Positions 18,746 to 26,914 of a stretch of DNA of 64,000 nt are shown here, piece by piece. The stretch lies in assembly GCA_000756795.1 (NCBI GenBank), contig CCSI01000007.1:62001-126000 (forward strand), written 5' to 3'. The position numbers and the translations under genes were made by a program. Within the stretch, counting starts at the first letter, position 1; every line of letters starts with the position of its first letter. The notes under the pieces are model-generated. The model was not told the origin of the DNA, ran no database searches, and worked only from the letters and a program-made list of their open reading frames with translations. The DNA is from Qipengyuania vulgaris. GTDB taxonomy: Bacteria; Pseudomonadota; Alphaproteobacteria; Sphingomonadales; Sphingomonadaceae.

Positions 18746-19698
18746 GCGCGCGCCTGCTCCTCGCCGCGCCGCTGATACTGGCCGCCCTGCCCGCCGCCGC
18801 GCAGGACCATTCGGGACACGGGCAGCCGGAAACCGAAGAGCCCGCCGAAGACCATTCGCACCACGCTCCCACGAAGAAGTCCGCGCCGCTGGTGCTGCCG
18901 CCCAAGGCAGACCCGCCTGCGATGGACCATTCGATGCACTCCATGGCCGAACTTCCCGAAGGTCCGCCGCCGCCCGAGGCTCTCGAAGGCCCGGAACATG
19001 CTGCCGACGAAATCTATGGCGCAGACCGGATGGCAAAGGCGCGCGCCACCAACCATACCACGCATGGCGACATGCTGACCGGCACGCTGATGGCCGAGCG
19101 TCTCGAACTGCGCATCGCTGAAGGCCACGAAGCCTCTCTGTGGGACGTGCAAGGCTGGTACGGCGATGATATCGACAAATTCGTCGTGAAATCTGAAGCC
19201 GAAGGCGAGTTCGGCGAGGCGCTGGAAGACGCCGAAGTGCAGGCGCTCTGGGGCCATGCCATCGGCCCCTTCTTCGACTTGCAGGCAGGCATTCGGCTCG
19301 ACCTCGAACCCGAAACGCGCAGCCATCTCGTGCTCGGCGTGCAGGGTCTTGCGCCCTATATGTGGCATGTCGACGGCGCCGTCTTCCTCTCCGACCGTGG
19401 CGATTTCACCGCGCGGATAGAGGGCGAGTACGACCAGAAGATAACGCAGCGCCTCATCCTCCAACCGCGTGTGGAGCTGCAATTGGCGGCGCAAGATATT
19501 CCCGAGCGCGAGATTGGCGCTGGCCTCACCAAGGTCGAGACGGGCCTGCGCCTCCGCTACGAAATCGCCCGCGAATTCGCGCCCTATGTCGGCGTGGGAT
19601 ACGAGGCCAAGATCGGCCAGACCGCCGAAATAGCAAAGGCCGCCGGAGAGGACCCCGACGGCCTTGCGTTTCTTCTCGGTATTCGCGCCTGGTTCTAG
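18742..19698 (+). CDS. copB: Copper resistance outer-membrane protein CopB
   Basis: A 318-residue protein with a signal peptide (ending PAAAQ), a His/Met-rich N-terminal stretch (DHSGHGQ, DHSHHA, MDHSMHSM) that fits copper binding, and a C-terminal CopB domain from about 85 with beta-barrel character ending in an aromatic (AWF), as in outer-membrane proteins. It is translationally coupled to copA (four-base overlap). CopB is thought to sequester or pass copper at the outer membrane. Confidence 0.92.
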   Translation: MSARLLLAAPLILAALPAAAQDHSGHGQPETEEPAEDHSHHAPTKKSAPLVLPPKADPPAMDHSMHSMAELPEGPPPPEALEGPEHAADEIYGADRMAKARATNHTTHGDMLTGTLMAERLELRIAEGHEASLWDVQGWYGDDIDKFVVKSEAEGEFGEALEDAEVQALWGHAIGPFFDLQAGIRLDLEPETRSHLVLGVQGLAPYMWHVDGAVFLSDRGDFTARIEGEYDQKITQRLILQPRVELQLAAQDIPEREIGAGLTKVETGLRLRYEIAREFAPYVGVGYEAKIGQTAEIAKAAGEDPDGLAFLLGIRAWF

Positions 19699-19701
19699 GC
19701 T

Positions 19702-21909
19702 TTAGCCGCCCTTGCGGCTGCCCTCTGCCGCGCGGACCACTTCATCGGGCCAGGTGACCTGCGTCTGGGTCTGCGGGTTGAAGACATTGCCTTCATAGGT
19801 TGCAGCTTCTGCCGCCGCGATTTCCTCTACGGTGAGGAACTCGCTCGGTTCCAACGCGAAGACGTCGAGCCCGCGCGCGATTTCGGTCGCGTAAATGCGA
19901 CCGTTGTACCAATAGGCCGACCAGTAACCTCCGGTAATCAGCTGGTCCTCGTCCACCGGCCCGCGGTCGAAATAGGCGATTTCGAACGGGTTGGTCGCAT
20001 CGGTGAAATCGATGACCGAGATGCCGCCCTGATACCATGCCTGCACGAAGATATCGCGGCCCGGCACGGGGATGATCGAGCCGTTGTGCGCGACGCAGTT
20101 CTCCTTGTCGCCCTGCGGCGCGGGAAGCTTGTACATGCCGCGATATTCAAGCTTGCCGTCCTCGATGGCATAGAACGCATCCGCGCCCCAGTTCTTGGGG
20201 TCACCGGCCTGGCAGCGCGGACGTCCGCCCCCGCCCCATTCGTCGGTGAACAGCACCTTGGTGCCGTCATTGTTGAAGGTGGCCGAGTGCCAGTAGGCAA
20301 AGCCCTTGTCGGTCACATCGTCGATACGGGTCGGCTTCAAGGGATCGGAAATGTCGAGGATAATGCCATTGCCCGAGCACGCTCCGGCGGCGAGGTTCTT
20401 CGCCGGGAAGACGGTAATGTCATGGCACATGTTGGTGATGTAGGTGTCCTGCGTGCCCTCGCCGTGGTCGCCGCCCTTCCAGAGGCCGGCAATCTGGCCG
20501 TCGGCGGCAAAGATGCGCGGACGGTCGATGATGCGCGAGGCCGCCGGATTGGCGACGGGGATTTCGACGACGTCGATGCTGAATAGCGCGGTCTCGTCAC
20601 CGGCGCTGTCGAAACAGCCTTCCAGTTCCTCATTATCGCGCACGTAGCTCGTGCCCGAATTGTAGACCACGATGCGATCATCATCGGCGCTGACGATCGA
20701 GTGCGTGTGACTGCCGCGACAGGTCTGCACCAGCCCGACCTGGCGTGGGCGGGTGATGTCGGAAATGTCGAAGATGCGAAGGCCGCGGAAGCGCTCTTCG
20801 CTGACCTTGCCCGCCACGCCCTGGAGCCCGCAATCGACGCGTGCGCGGCTGTCCTGCACACTCATGATGAGGAGGTCGTCGACAATCGAGACGTCGCCTT
20901 GCCCGCCGGGGCAGACGGTCGAGCTGAGCAAGACCGGGACGCCGTCCTCGCCAAGGCGATAGGCGTTGAAGCCGTGATAGCTGCCCGCCACCATGAGGTC
21001 GCCCGAAAAGGCGATATCGGTGTTGGCGAAGCTCAACAGCGAACCGCGCTTGCCGAACCGCGGCTTCTCTTCTTCCCCGTCCGACCCAGCGCTGTCGGTG
21101 GGTTCTTCTGCCTCGCCCCCGTCTTCATCCTTTTCGATGAGAGGGCGAAGCTGGGCGGGGTTTTCGGGGTCGAAGAAACCGGCCGGCTTGGGCTGGGCGA
21201 CCACGAGGCGCAAGTTCGAAATCGCCTCGCCCGCATCGCGGAAACCGGCAGCCAGCGTTGCGCGCGGGTCGGTCGAAAGCTGCGCCAGAACGGCGTTCAT
21301 GCGGTCGATTTCGGCCTGCTGGTCGCTCACCACTTCATTGGTGAATTCGAACATCACCGGGTCATAGGCACTTCCCGGCGAGTTGTGCAGCTCGCGAACC
21401 ATGTCGAGCGCGCCCTGGTGGTGCGTAACCATCAGCATCAGGAACTGGCGGTCGAACTCGGTGCCATTGGCAGCGGCCAAGGCCTTCATCTGTTCGGGGG
21501 TCGCCATGCCCTTCATCGCGCCATGGCCATGCGCGCCATGATGCATCGAATGCGGCATGGCGGTCGGTTCGCCGCGCGCCTCGAGCCATTCGCGCATGAA
21601 CTTCATCTCGTCCTTCTGGCCTGCCTCGATACGGTCGGCGGTCTTGAGGACAGCGTCGTTATTGGTGCGCGCCTTGACCAGATTGGCCATGTCGACCGCC
21701 TGCTGGTGATGGACGATCATGCCTTGCATGAAATTGACGTCGGCGGGCGAATAGCGCGTGTCCGAAAGCTTGATGGCATCGGCCTCGCCAATCACGCGCG
21801 GCGCTTCACCCGGTGCGCCGGGCAGGACGATGGGTGCCTCCTGCGCGAGAGCTGCGGTGGAGGTGGTCGCAAGCAAGCCGGTCGCGGCAAGCCGGAAGAA
21901 ATTGGTCAT
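19702..21909 (-). CDS. Exported DUF305 plus LVIVD-repeat protein
   Basis: A 735-residue exported protein. After a signal peptide (ending TAALAQ), about residues 40-190 hold a DUF305 domain with both of its His/Met motifs (FMQGMIVHHQQAVDM and FLMLMVTHHQGALDM), and a His/Met-rich loop (MPHSMHHGAHGHGAM). An acidic linker around 275-290 (DEDGGEAEEPTDSAGSDGEE) leads to a C-terminal beta-propeller of LVIVD-type repeats (RGLRIFDISDITRPRQVG; ILDISDPLKPTRI). DUF305 proteins often sit with copper genes; this one is convergent with copB, 3 bases away. Start ATG 21909 has GGGGA nearby and gives a clean signal peptide; the upstream TTG at 21939 does not. Confidence 0.82.
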   Translation of the reverse strand: MTNFFRLAATGLLATTSTAALAQEAPIVLPGAPGEAPRVIGEADAIKLSDTRYSPADVNFMQGMIVHHQQAVDMANLVKARTNNDAVLKTADRIEAGQKDEMKFMREWLEARGEPTAMPHSMHHGAHGHGAMKGMATPEQMKALAAANGTEFDRQFLMLMVTHHQGALDMVRELHNSPGSAYDPVMFEFTNEVVSDQQAEIDRMNAVLAQLSTDPRATLAAGFRDAGEAISNLRLVVAQPKPAGFFDPENPAQLRPLIEKDEDGGEAEEPTDSAGSDGEEEKPRFGKRGSLLSFANTDIAFSGDLMVAGSYHGFNAYRLGEDGVPVLLSSTVCPGGQGDVSIVDDLLIMSVQDSRARVDCGLQGVAGKVSEERFRGLRIFDISDITRPRQVGLVQTCRGSHTHSIVSADDDRIVVYNSGTSYVRDNEELEGCFDSAGDETALFSIDVVEIPVANPAASRIIDRPRIFAADGQIAGLWKGGDHGEGTQDTYITNMCHDITVFPAKNLAAGACSGNGIILDISDPLKPTRIDDVTDKGFAYWHSATFNNDGTKVLFTDEWGGGGRPRCQAGDPKNWGADAFYAIEDGKLEYRGMYKLPAPQGDKENCVAHNGSIIPVPGRDIFVQAWYQGGISVIDFTDATNPFEIAYFDRGPVDEDQLITGGYWSAYWYNGRIYATEIARGLDVFALEPSEFLTVEEIAAAEAATYEGNVFNPQTQTQVTWPDEVVRAAEGSRKGG

Positions 21910-22000
21910 GTTTTCAGTCCCCAAGAATGATTGGGTCAAATGAGGCGCATATGTCGTGGCGGGTCAAGCATTCACTCGACCAACGACATGGCTGAAGGGT

Positions 22001-23293
22001 TCAATTGGAAACGAATTTGCCCTTACGCGGGCCGAGGTAGCCGAAGAGATAGGCGCCCACCTTGCGCATCTGGATTTCCTCCGCCCCCTCGGTGATGCGG
22101 TAGCGGCGGTGGTGGCGGTAGATATGCTCGAACGGCTTGTGGCGCGAATAGCCGATGCCGCCATGCACCTGCATCGCGCGGTCGGCCGCTTCGCAGACCA
22201 GCCGGTTCGCCTGGTAATTGCACATGGAGACCTTGTCCGAGATGGTCTTCTCGATGTCCTCATGGGCCATGCTGTCCATCTCCCACGCGGTCTTGTAGAT
22301 GAGCAGCCGCAGCATCTCGCACTGGGTGGCAAGCTCGACCAGCGGGAATTGGATAGCCTGGTTGCGGGCGAGTTCCTGCCCGAAGGGCTTGCGCTCCCTC
22401 GCGTATTTCACGCTCTCCTCGACGCAATAGGTCGCAGCGCCGAGGCTGCTCGCCGCCTGCCTTATGCGGTTCTGGTGGACGAAGCTCTGCGCCAGCGCGA
22501 GCCCGCGTCCCTCGCTGCCGAGGATGGCGCTGTCGGGCACCCAGACATTGTTGAACGACAGGCGCGGATGGTCGGTGGGCATATTGAATGTCCACATCCA
22601 TTCCTCGATTTTGAGGCCGTCCGTGGGATTGGGTACGAGGAAACAGGTGATACCCTTCGCATCGCCCGCCTCGCCGCTGGTGCGGGCGAAGGTGGCGCAG
22701 TGCGTCGCCACATGCATGCCGGTGATCCACATCTTCTCGCCATCGATCCGCCAGCCGTCCACGCCATCGCGCGCTTCGCGGACCGCCGTAGTTTCCATAT
22801 GGGTGGCATCCGAGCCGTGGTCGGGCTCGGTCAGGCCGAAAGCGACGCGGCGATCACCCTCGAAGCCGCCGAGGATGAATTCCTGTTTCTGCTCCTCGGT
22901 CCCGAAGGTTTCGAACATGGCGACGAAGGGGAAGTTGCCTACGATGCTGTGTTCGTTCTGGAGGTCGTTGTGGAGGCCCAGCCCGCGCTGCGCGAACCTA
23001 TCCCGGATGACGGCCATCCAGAGGTTCGACCCGTCCCTGCCACCATATTTCTTCGGCGCGGAGAAGCGCCAGTGGCCCGCCTCGTCCGCCGCCTTGCGCG
23101 CCTGCCGCAGCAGGTCTTCCCACTCGTGATTGGGCAGCCCACCCCGCTCCCAGTCTGTCCGCGCATTCTCGCGGCGGTGATCGAAGAAACGGATGTTGTC
23201 GTCCTTCGCGACCAGCGGCTCGATTTCGGCCTCGATGAAGGAGACGAGTTCGGCGTAATAGTCCTCGAGGTCCTGCGGGATTGTGAAGTCCAT
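22001..23293 (-). CDS. Acyl-CoA dehydrogenase (ACAD10/11-like)
   Basis: A 430-residue flavoprotein acyl-CoA dehydrogenase. Recognisable segments are FGLTEPDHGSDATHM (FAD/substrate signature), ITGMHVATHC, and the C-terminal AMQVHGGIGYSRHKPFEHIYRHHRRYRITEGAEEIQ. These dehydrogenases introduce an alpha-beta double bond into acyl-CoA. Its ATG overlaps the stop of the upstream kinase gene by one base (TGATG) with GGAGG seven bases before it, so the two are translated together. The kinase partner suggests a hydroxyacyl-type substrate rather than ordinary beta-oxidation; see the paired finding. Confidence 0.9.
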   Translation of the reverse strand: MDFTIPQDLEDYYAELVSFIEAEIEPLVAKDDNIRFFDHRRENARTDWERGGLPNHEWEDLLRQARKAADEAGHWRFSAPKKYGGRDGSNLWMAVIRDRFAQRGLGLHNDLQNEHSIVGNFPFVAMFETFGTEEQKQEFILGGFEGDRRVAFGLTEPDHGSDATHMETTAVREARDGVDGWRIDGEKMWITGMHVATHCATFARTSGEAGDAKGITCFLVPNPTDGLKIEEWMWTFNMPTDHPRLSFNNVWVPDSAILGSEGRGLALAQSFVHQNRIRQAASSLGAATYCVEESVKYARERKPFGQELARNQAIQFPLVELATQCEMLRLLIYKTAWEMDSMAHEDIEKTISDKVSMCNYQANRLVCEAADRAMQVHGGIGYSRHKPFEHIYRHHRRYRITEGAEEIQMRKVGAYLFGYLGPRKGKFVSN

Positions 23294-24657
23294 CAGTTTT
23301 CCTCCTTGGAAAGTGTCCACTTATCGAGCGCGACCTGCAGCGAGGGATATTTGGGCGAGTCGACCGTCACAGCCTCGAGTGCGGCCTGCCGAAGCTGGCC
23401 AAGCACTCCGGGAGTTGCCATCGAAGATTCGCCAGCCAAAAGGTCCGCGGACATGCGGCCGTCGATATGAAGGTCGGGAAGGTACATCTCGTCGCGCATC
23501 GCGATGCCGAGCGCATTGCGGGCAACGGCCAGCTGGAAACGGTCATGCCCCTTCATGCTGGGCTTTATCGTCTCCAACCATTCGAGAACGGCGCGCATTA
23601 GGTCTTCGCGCGTTGCATCGCCAAACTCATGGTCGGGTGTCTCGATTGGCCACCACTTCTGTTTCCCGCGGCAATCTTCCGGCGCATCATCTTCCAGCAG
23701 CAAAAGCAAATCCATCTCCTGCTCGCTGGTGCGCCGCGAGATGACTACCCGCTCCAGCATCCGGTCCTGCCCCTCGCGCCAGATCCTTGCATTCTTCAGG
23801 CACCCAAGCGCCCACCAAACGGTGCGGTAGACGGTCCAGAAGCGAAAACGAGCCGGGTCGACCGGCCTGTCACCCGCCGCCTCATAGGCGGCGAAATATT
23901 CCTCAAGCGACCCCAGCCCCAGCGCCGGCTTGTCATAGGCGCCGAAGCGCCAGACCGGCATGCAACCGAAGGCGAGGTCCTCGTGCCAGTCGCCGAGATG
24001 GGCCAGTTCCCAGTCGAGCACTCCGGTAAGTTCGGAATCTTCGACGAGCAGATTGCCCAGCCGGTAATCGCCATGGTTGAGCACCGGCTCGACCGGCTCG
24101 GGCACATTGTCCATCAGCCATCGCAGACCCAGCGCGATGATGGGCCGATCGCCAGCTGCCTCCTCGAATTGCTCGCGCAGTTTCTCGATGCCCTCGCGAT
24201 AATCGAGCGTCGGGATTTCGTCCGGCAAGCCGGCAGCATCGAGCGAATGGATACGCGCTAAGTCCTGTGCCGCCTGCCCGACCAATTGTGCAGGCGATGT
24301 GCTGGCCAATATCGCGCGCGGGTCGGGAGTGCCGGGAAGAGCACGCATAATGAAACCGCTGCCGATGCCGTCGGCCTCCTCCAGCTCGACCACAACTTCG
24401 GGCGCGGTCACACCCGCCGCCCGCGCGGCCCTAATGATGGCCGCCTCGGTAGGATGTCCGAAGGGGCGGTCCTCCATCATCGCAAGGCTCGGCGCACGGC
24501 GCAGGACGAAATCCGCACCGTCCGCCGAAAACCGCCAGCTCTCCATGGTTGCCCCACCGGTAAGGCGCACCAGCCCTTCCGCCTCGCCGAGCCCCGCCCG
24601 GCCAAGCGCCCTGTTCAACCCGGCCTGCAATTGGCTCGCGCCGTCGTTCTCTCCCAT
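23293..24657 (-). CDS. APH-like phosphotransferase with C-terminal DUF6285-type region
   Basis: A 454-residue protein. Residues about 15-320 are an aminoglycoside-phosphotransferase-fold kinase: catalytic loop HGDYRLGNLL and metal-binding DWELAHLGD are both intact. The last about 120 residues form a separate helical domain that I take for DUF6285, commonly appended to this kinase. Such kinases pair with acyl-CoA dehydrogenases (ACAD10/11 in animals, LvaA in levulinate catabolism), so a small hydroxyacyl substrate is more likely than an antibiotic. ATG 24657 is chosen; a GTG three codons upstream is an alternative and no clear ribosome site is seen. Confidence 0.83.
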   Translation of the reverse strand: MGENDGASQLQAGLNRALGRAGLGEAEGLVRLTGGATMESWRFSADGADFVLRRAPSLAMMEDRPFGHPTEAAIIRAARAAGVTAPEVVVELEEADGIGSGFIMRALPGTPDPRAILASTSPAQLVGQAAQDLARIHSLDAAGLPDEIPTLDYREGIEKLREQFEEAAGDRPIIALGLRWLMDNVPEPVEPVLNHGDYRLGNLLVEDSELTGVLDWELAHLGDWHEDLAFGCMPVWRFGAYDKPALGLGSLEEYFAAYEAAGDRPVDPARFRFWTVYRTVWWALGCLKNARIWREGQDRMLERVVISRRTSEQEMDLLLLLEDDAPEDCRGKQKWWPIETPDHEFGDATREDLMRAVLEWLETIKPSMKGHDRFQLAVARNALGIAMRDEMYLPDLHIDGRMSADLLAGESSMATPGVLGQLRQAALEAVTVDSPKYPSLQVALDKWTLSKEEN

Positions 24658-24760
24658 GGGCAGCACTGTGACGCATGGCGAAGCGGCTCACAAGTCCGGA
24701 CCCCTTCGCGGTCTCGCCCGTTGGTTTGGCAAGTAGACAATTCATACAGGAGATCAGCCC

Positions 24761-25168
24761 ATGAAGCTGCCGCACAAGGCCCATGTCGCAATCGTCGACG
24801 GAGAACATTTCACCGTCATGCAGAACACCGGCCAGCCGTTCGAACCCAAACTCGGCAATGCGCAAAAACCCGATCTTACCGCGACCAATTTCAGCGCGGG
24901 GGTCAAACATCAGGACGATATCGGCCAGGAACACGGGCGCACCGACCTCAACGAACTGGCCCATGGTGCAGCGGCGACTGAATGGCTGAACGCCAAGGCC
25001 ATATCCGGCGAGCTGACCGATGTCCTTGTCATCGCTGACCCAAAGACCCTTGGCGAAATGCGGCGACATTACCATTCGGAACTCGAACGGCGCCTCGTCG
25101 GGGAAATCGACAAGACGGTCACGGGCGAGCCGACCGCGAAAATCGAACAGGTCATTGCCTCGGCATAA
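24761..25168 (+). CDS. Host attachment family protein
   Basis: A 135-residue protein of the family annotated as required for attachment to host cells (Host_attach, PF10116). Family traits: an N-terminal beta strand (HVAIVDGEHFTVMQNTG), a Gly-His-rich mid part and the C-terminal pattern VLVIADPKTLGEMRRHYHSEL. The name comes from an Agrobacterium observation; the fold is eRF1-domain-like, so an RNA- or ribosome-related role is equally possible. AGGAG lies about nine bases before the ATG. Monocistronic, followed by a strong hairpin. Confidence 0.82.
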   Translation: MKLPHKAHVAIVDGEHFTVMQNTGQPFEPKLGNAQKPDLTATNFSAGVKHQDDIGQEHGRTDLNELAHGAAATEWLNAKAISGELTDVLVIADPKTLGEMRRHYHSELERRLVGEIDKTVTGEPTAKIEQVIASA

Positions 25169-25204
25169 TGGCCTAAGGAAATTTCATTGCTGCGAAAGCC
25201 TCTG

Positions 25205-25237
25205 GCGCAGGCGCGACACATTTCGTCGCGCCTGCGC
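25205..25237 (+). terminator. Strong hairpin, probable terminator without long U tract
   Basis: A perfect 13-pair inverted repeat (GCGCAGGCGCGAC with its complement) and a 7-base loop, 36 bases after the host-attachment gene. Only two T residues follow, so it may stop polymerase weakly or protect the 3' end instead. Confidence 0.5.
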
Positions 25238-25288
25238 TTGCGAACGATTCGTGCTTAACGTTAATGTTCCGACAACCATGATTATGGT
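25238..25288 (+). promoter_or_regulatory. Putative promoter region of the beta-lactamase-like gene with two palindromes
   Basis: TTGCGA at 25238 and TAATGT at 25262, 18 bases apart, form a plausible promoter. The perfect palindrome TTAACGTTAA covers 25255-25264, overlapping the -10 side. A second inverted repeat, ACCAT-GATT-ATGGT, covers 25275-25288, just before the ribosome site. Both are well placed for a repressor, but no cognate regulator gene is adjacent. Confidence 0.38.
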
Positions 25289-25300
25289 ATCTGGAGGGTT

Positions 25301-26335
25301 ATGCGGAACATGAAATTTATGAGTGTACTGGCAGCGGGTGCGATGGCCCTCGGCTTTCCGGTCGGAGTGCAGGCCCAAAGCGTCGGCAATAACGATGCGG
25401 GTTACACCGCGCAGTTCGACAAGGTGCTCGGCACCGAGGTTCGCGCTCCTCAGACTTTCGATGCCGTCTATGACAGCCAGCTTGAAAAGACCGTCGCCTC
25501 GCTCGCGGACGGTTCGCGCGGTCGCATTGGTGTCTATGCTATCGACTTGACGACGGGCCAGGAAATCGGCGTGCTCGAAGACCAGCGCTTTCCCATGGCC
25601 AGCACGAGCAAGGTCGCGGTTGCTGCGGCCTACCTTGCGGGTGTCGATGCCGGGAAATGGAGCCTGACCAGCGAATGGCGCCTGCCGCGACGCGGCGGGG
25701 CCTACCTCACCGGGCTCGAGCATTTGAACCTCATGATTTCGAAAAGCTGCAACGCCTGTACCGATGCGCTGCTCGAGGCAGTCGGAGGTCCGGCTGCCGT
25801 TAACAAGTGGATGCGCGATGCCGGCATTGAGGATTTCCAGCTGACCCGGGACATCGCGACACTGGTGCGCGAGGATGGTCGACTCGACCCAGCCTCTTCG
25901 GTCGATCTGCGCGACAGCGCCAGCCCCCGCGCCATGGGCCAGTTGCTGGCCGGAATTTATCAGGGCAGGTGGCTGAGCACCTCCTCCCGTGCGGTCCTCA
26001 TGGACGCCATGCGGGCGACTACCACCGGCAAGAAACGCATGCGTTCCGCCCTGCCGACCAGTGCTGGCCTGGCGAACAAGACGGGCACTCTCAGCCGAAC
26101 TGCAAGCGACATCGGTATCTTCCACACGCCTGACGGCCGGGCGATTGCCGCTGCCATTTACGTGACTGGCCAAAGCCCCTCGATGGCGGTGGAGAACGGC
26201 AATCGCGCGCGCAAGCTCGAAGCGCGCCAGATGCGCGACGCTCGGATTTCGACCATCACCGGCGCACTTTACCGCGGTTTCTCGAACCCTGGCGACAATC
26301 GCCGCGTCTGGACCGACGCCGATTACGGCGGCTAG
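25301..26335 (+). CDS. Class A beta-lactamase-like serine hydrolase, atypical omega loop
   Basis: A 344-residue exported protein (signal peptide ending VQAQ) with the penicillin-recognising fold. Class A landmarks: STSK at 101-104 (nucleophile Ser101, Lys104), SCN at 149-151 in place of SDN, and KTG at 260-262. The RDSASP segment (Arg204-Asp205) matches the class A RDTTTP. Counting back from Asp205, which is 55 residues before the KTG lysine as in TEM, the position of Glu166 is Asp192 and Asn170 is Asp196. The loop between the STSK and SCN motifs is about 12 residues shorter than in TEM. It may be a weak or non-hydrolysing enzyme, or a peptidoglycan-related hydrolase. GGAGGG precedes the ATG. 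Confidence 0.78.
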   Translation: MRNMKFMSVLAAGAMALGFPVGVQAQSVGNNDAGYTAQFDKVLGTEVRAPQTFDAVYDSQLEKTVASLADGSRGRIGVYAIDLTTGQEIGVLEDQRFPMASTSKVAVAAAYLAGVDAGKWSLTSEWRLPRRGGAYLTGLEHLNLMISKSCNACTDALLEAVGGPAAVNKWMRDAGIEDFQLTRDIATLVREDGRLDPASSVDLRDSASPRAMGQLLAGIYQGRWLSTSSRAVLMDAMRATTTGKKRMRSALPTSAGLANKTGTLSRTASDIGIFHTPDGRAIAAAIYVTGQSPSMAVENGNRARKLEARQMRDARISTITGALYRGFSNPGDNRRVWTDADYGG

Positions 26336-26360
26336 GCTTCACGCCCATTTTGAGCACAGA

Positions 26361-26392
26361 AAAAGGGCGGTGCCTCCCGGCGCCGCCCTTTC
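26361..26392. terminator. Bidirectional intrinsic terminator
   Basis: A 10-pair stem (GGGCGGTGCC against CGCCGCCC with a G-T pair) with loop TCCC, A residues on its left and T residues on its right. It serves the beta-lactamase-like gene on + and the small lipoprotein gene on -, which converge here. Confidence 0.85.
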
Positions 26393-26429
26393 CTGTTTCG
26401 AACGTAACTCGTCCGAAGCGTGCGACTAA

Positions 26430-26669
26430 TTAGTCAGCAGCAGCTTCTTCAACGGTTTCGCCTTCAACTTCAGCTTCAGCTTCAGCCATTTCGCCGTCGA
26501 CTTCAGCAGCAGCTTCTTCAGCGCCAGCTTCAACAGCTTCCATGTTTGCTTCGGTGTCAGCAGCAGCCGATTCAGCGGTTTCTTCAGCTGCGTCTTCGGT
26601 AGCTTCCGAGCAAGCTGCGAGCGAGAGAGCGGCTGCCGAAGCGGCGGCGACGAGTGCGATCTTGCGCAT
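26430..26669 (-). CDS. Small, extremely acidic lipoprotein
   Basis: A 79-residue predicted lipoprotein of unknown function. The signal peptide ends in the lipobox LAAC with Cys20. The mature 60 residues consist mostly of Ala and Glu (with some Asp, Thr, Val) and contain no Lys or Arg at all. Alternating AEAEAE and EEAAAE runs suggest an amphipathic or extended helix anchored in the membrane. Codons are mainly GCT and GAA, unlike the GCC/GAG-rich neighbours, which may reflect very high expression. AAGGA lies eight bases before the ATG. A short coding repeat cannot be excluded, but signal, lipobox and ribosome site argue for a real gene. Confidence 0.75.
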   Translation of the reverse strand: MRKIALVAAASAAALSLAACSEATEDAAEETAESAAADTEANMEAVEAGAEEAAAEVDGEMAEAEAEVEGETVEEAAAD

Positions 26670-26798
26670 AATAGTAATCCTTAAACAGCGAGTTTTGAGT
26701 GCGGTTGGAAACCCGAGGGCCCCTCCCGCGCAAGGTCCGGCAATTCCGGCCTTACAGTGTCTAAATAGTGGCGGGATTGTGGCCTAGCAAGCAGATTC

Positions 26799-26862
26799 GC
26801 CACATTTTGCCACCTTATTGCCTCAATTCGCCGCAATTCCGCCATTTTTCTGGCCACATTTT
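26799..26862. repeat. Repeated GCCACATTTT motifs in the polA leader
   Basis: Identical GCCACATTTT copies lie at 26799 and 26853, with related CGCCATTTTT and repeated CAATTC units between them. The block is markedly more T-rich than its surroundings and sits 50-115 bases before the polA start. Function unknown. Confidence 0.35.
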
Positions 26863-26914
26863 TTGCGCCGCAAATGCTCCCAAAGCGCGCGACTCGCTGC
26901 TAGTGCGGTCAATA

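Noticed and set aside
20701..23470. Two 400-500-codon open frames on + opposite the DUF305-LVIVD and acyl-CoA dehydrogenase genes
   Set aside because: Both mirror real minus-strand genes and show low-complexity His/Arg/Ala composition without motifs.
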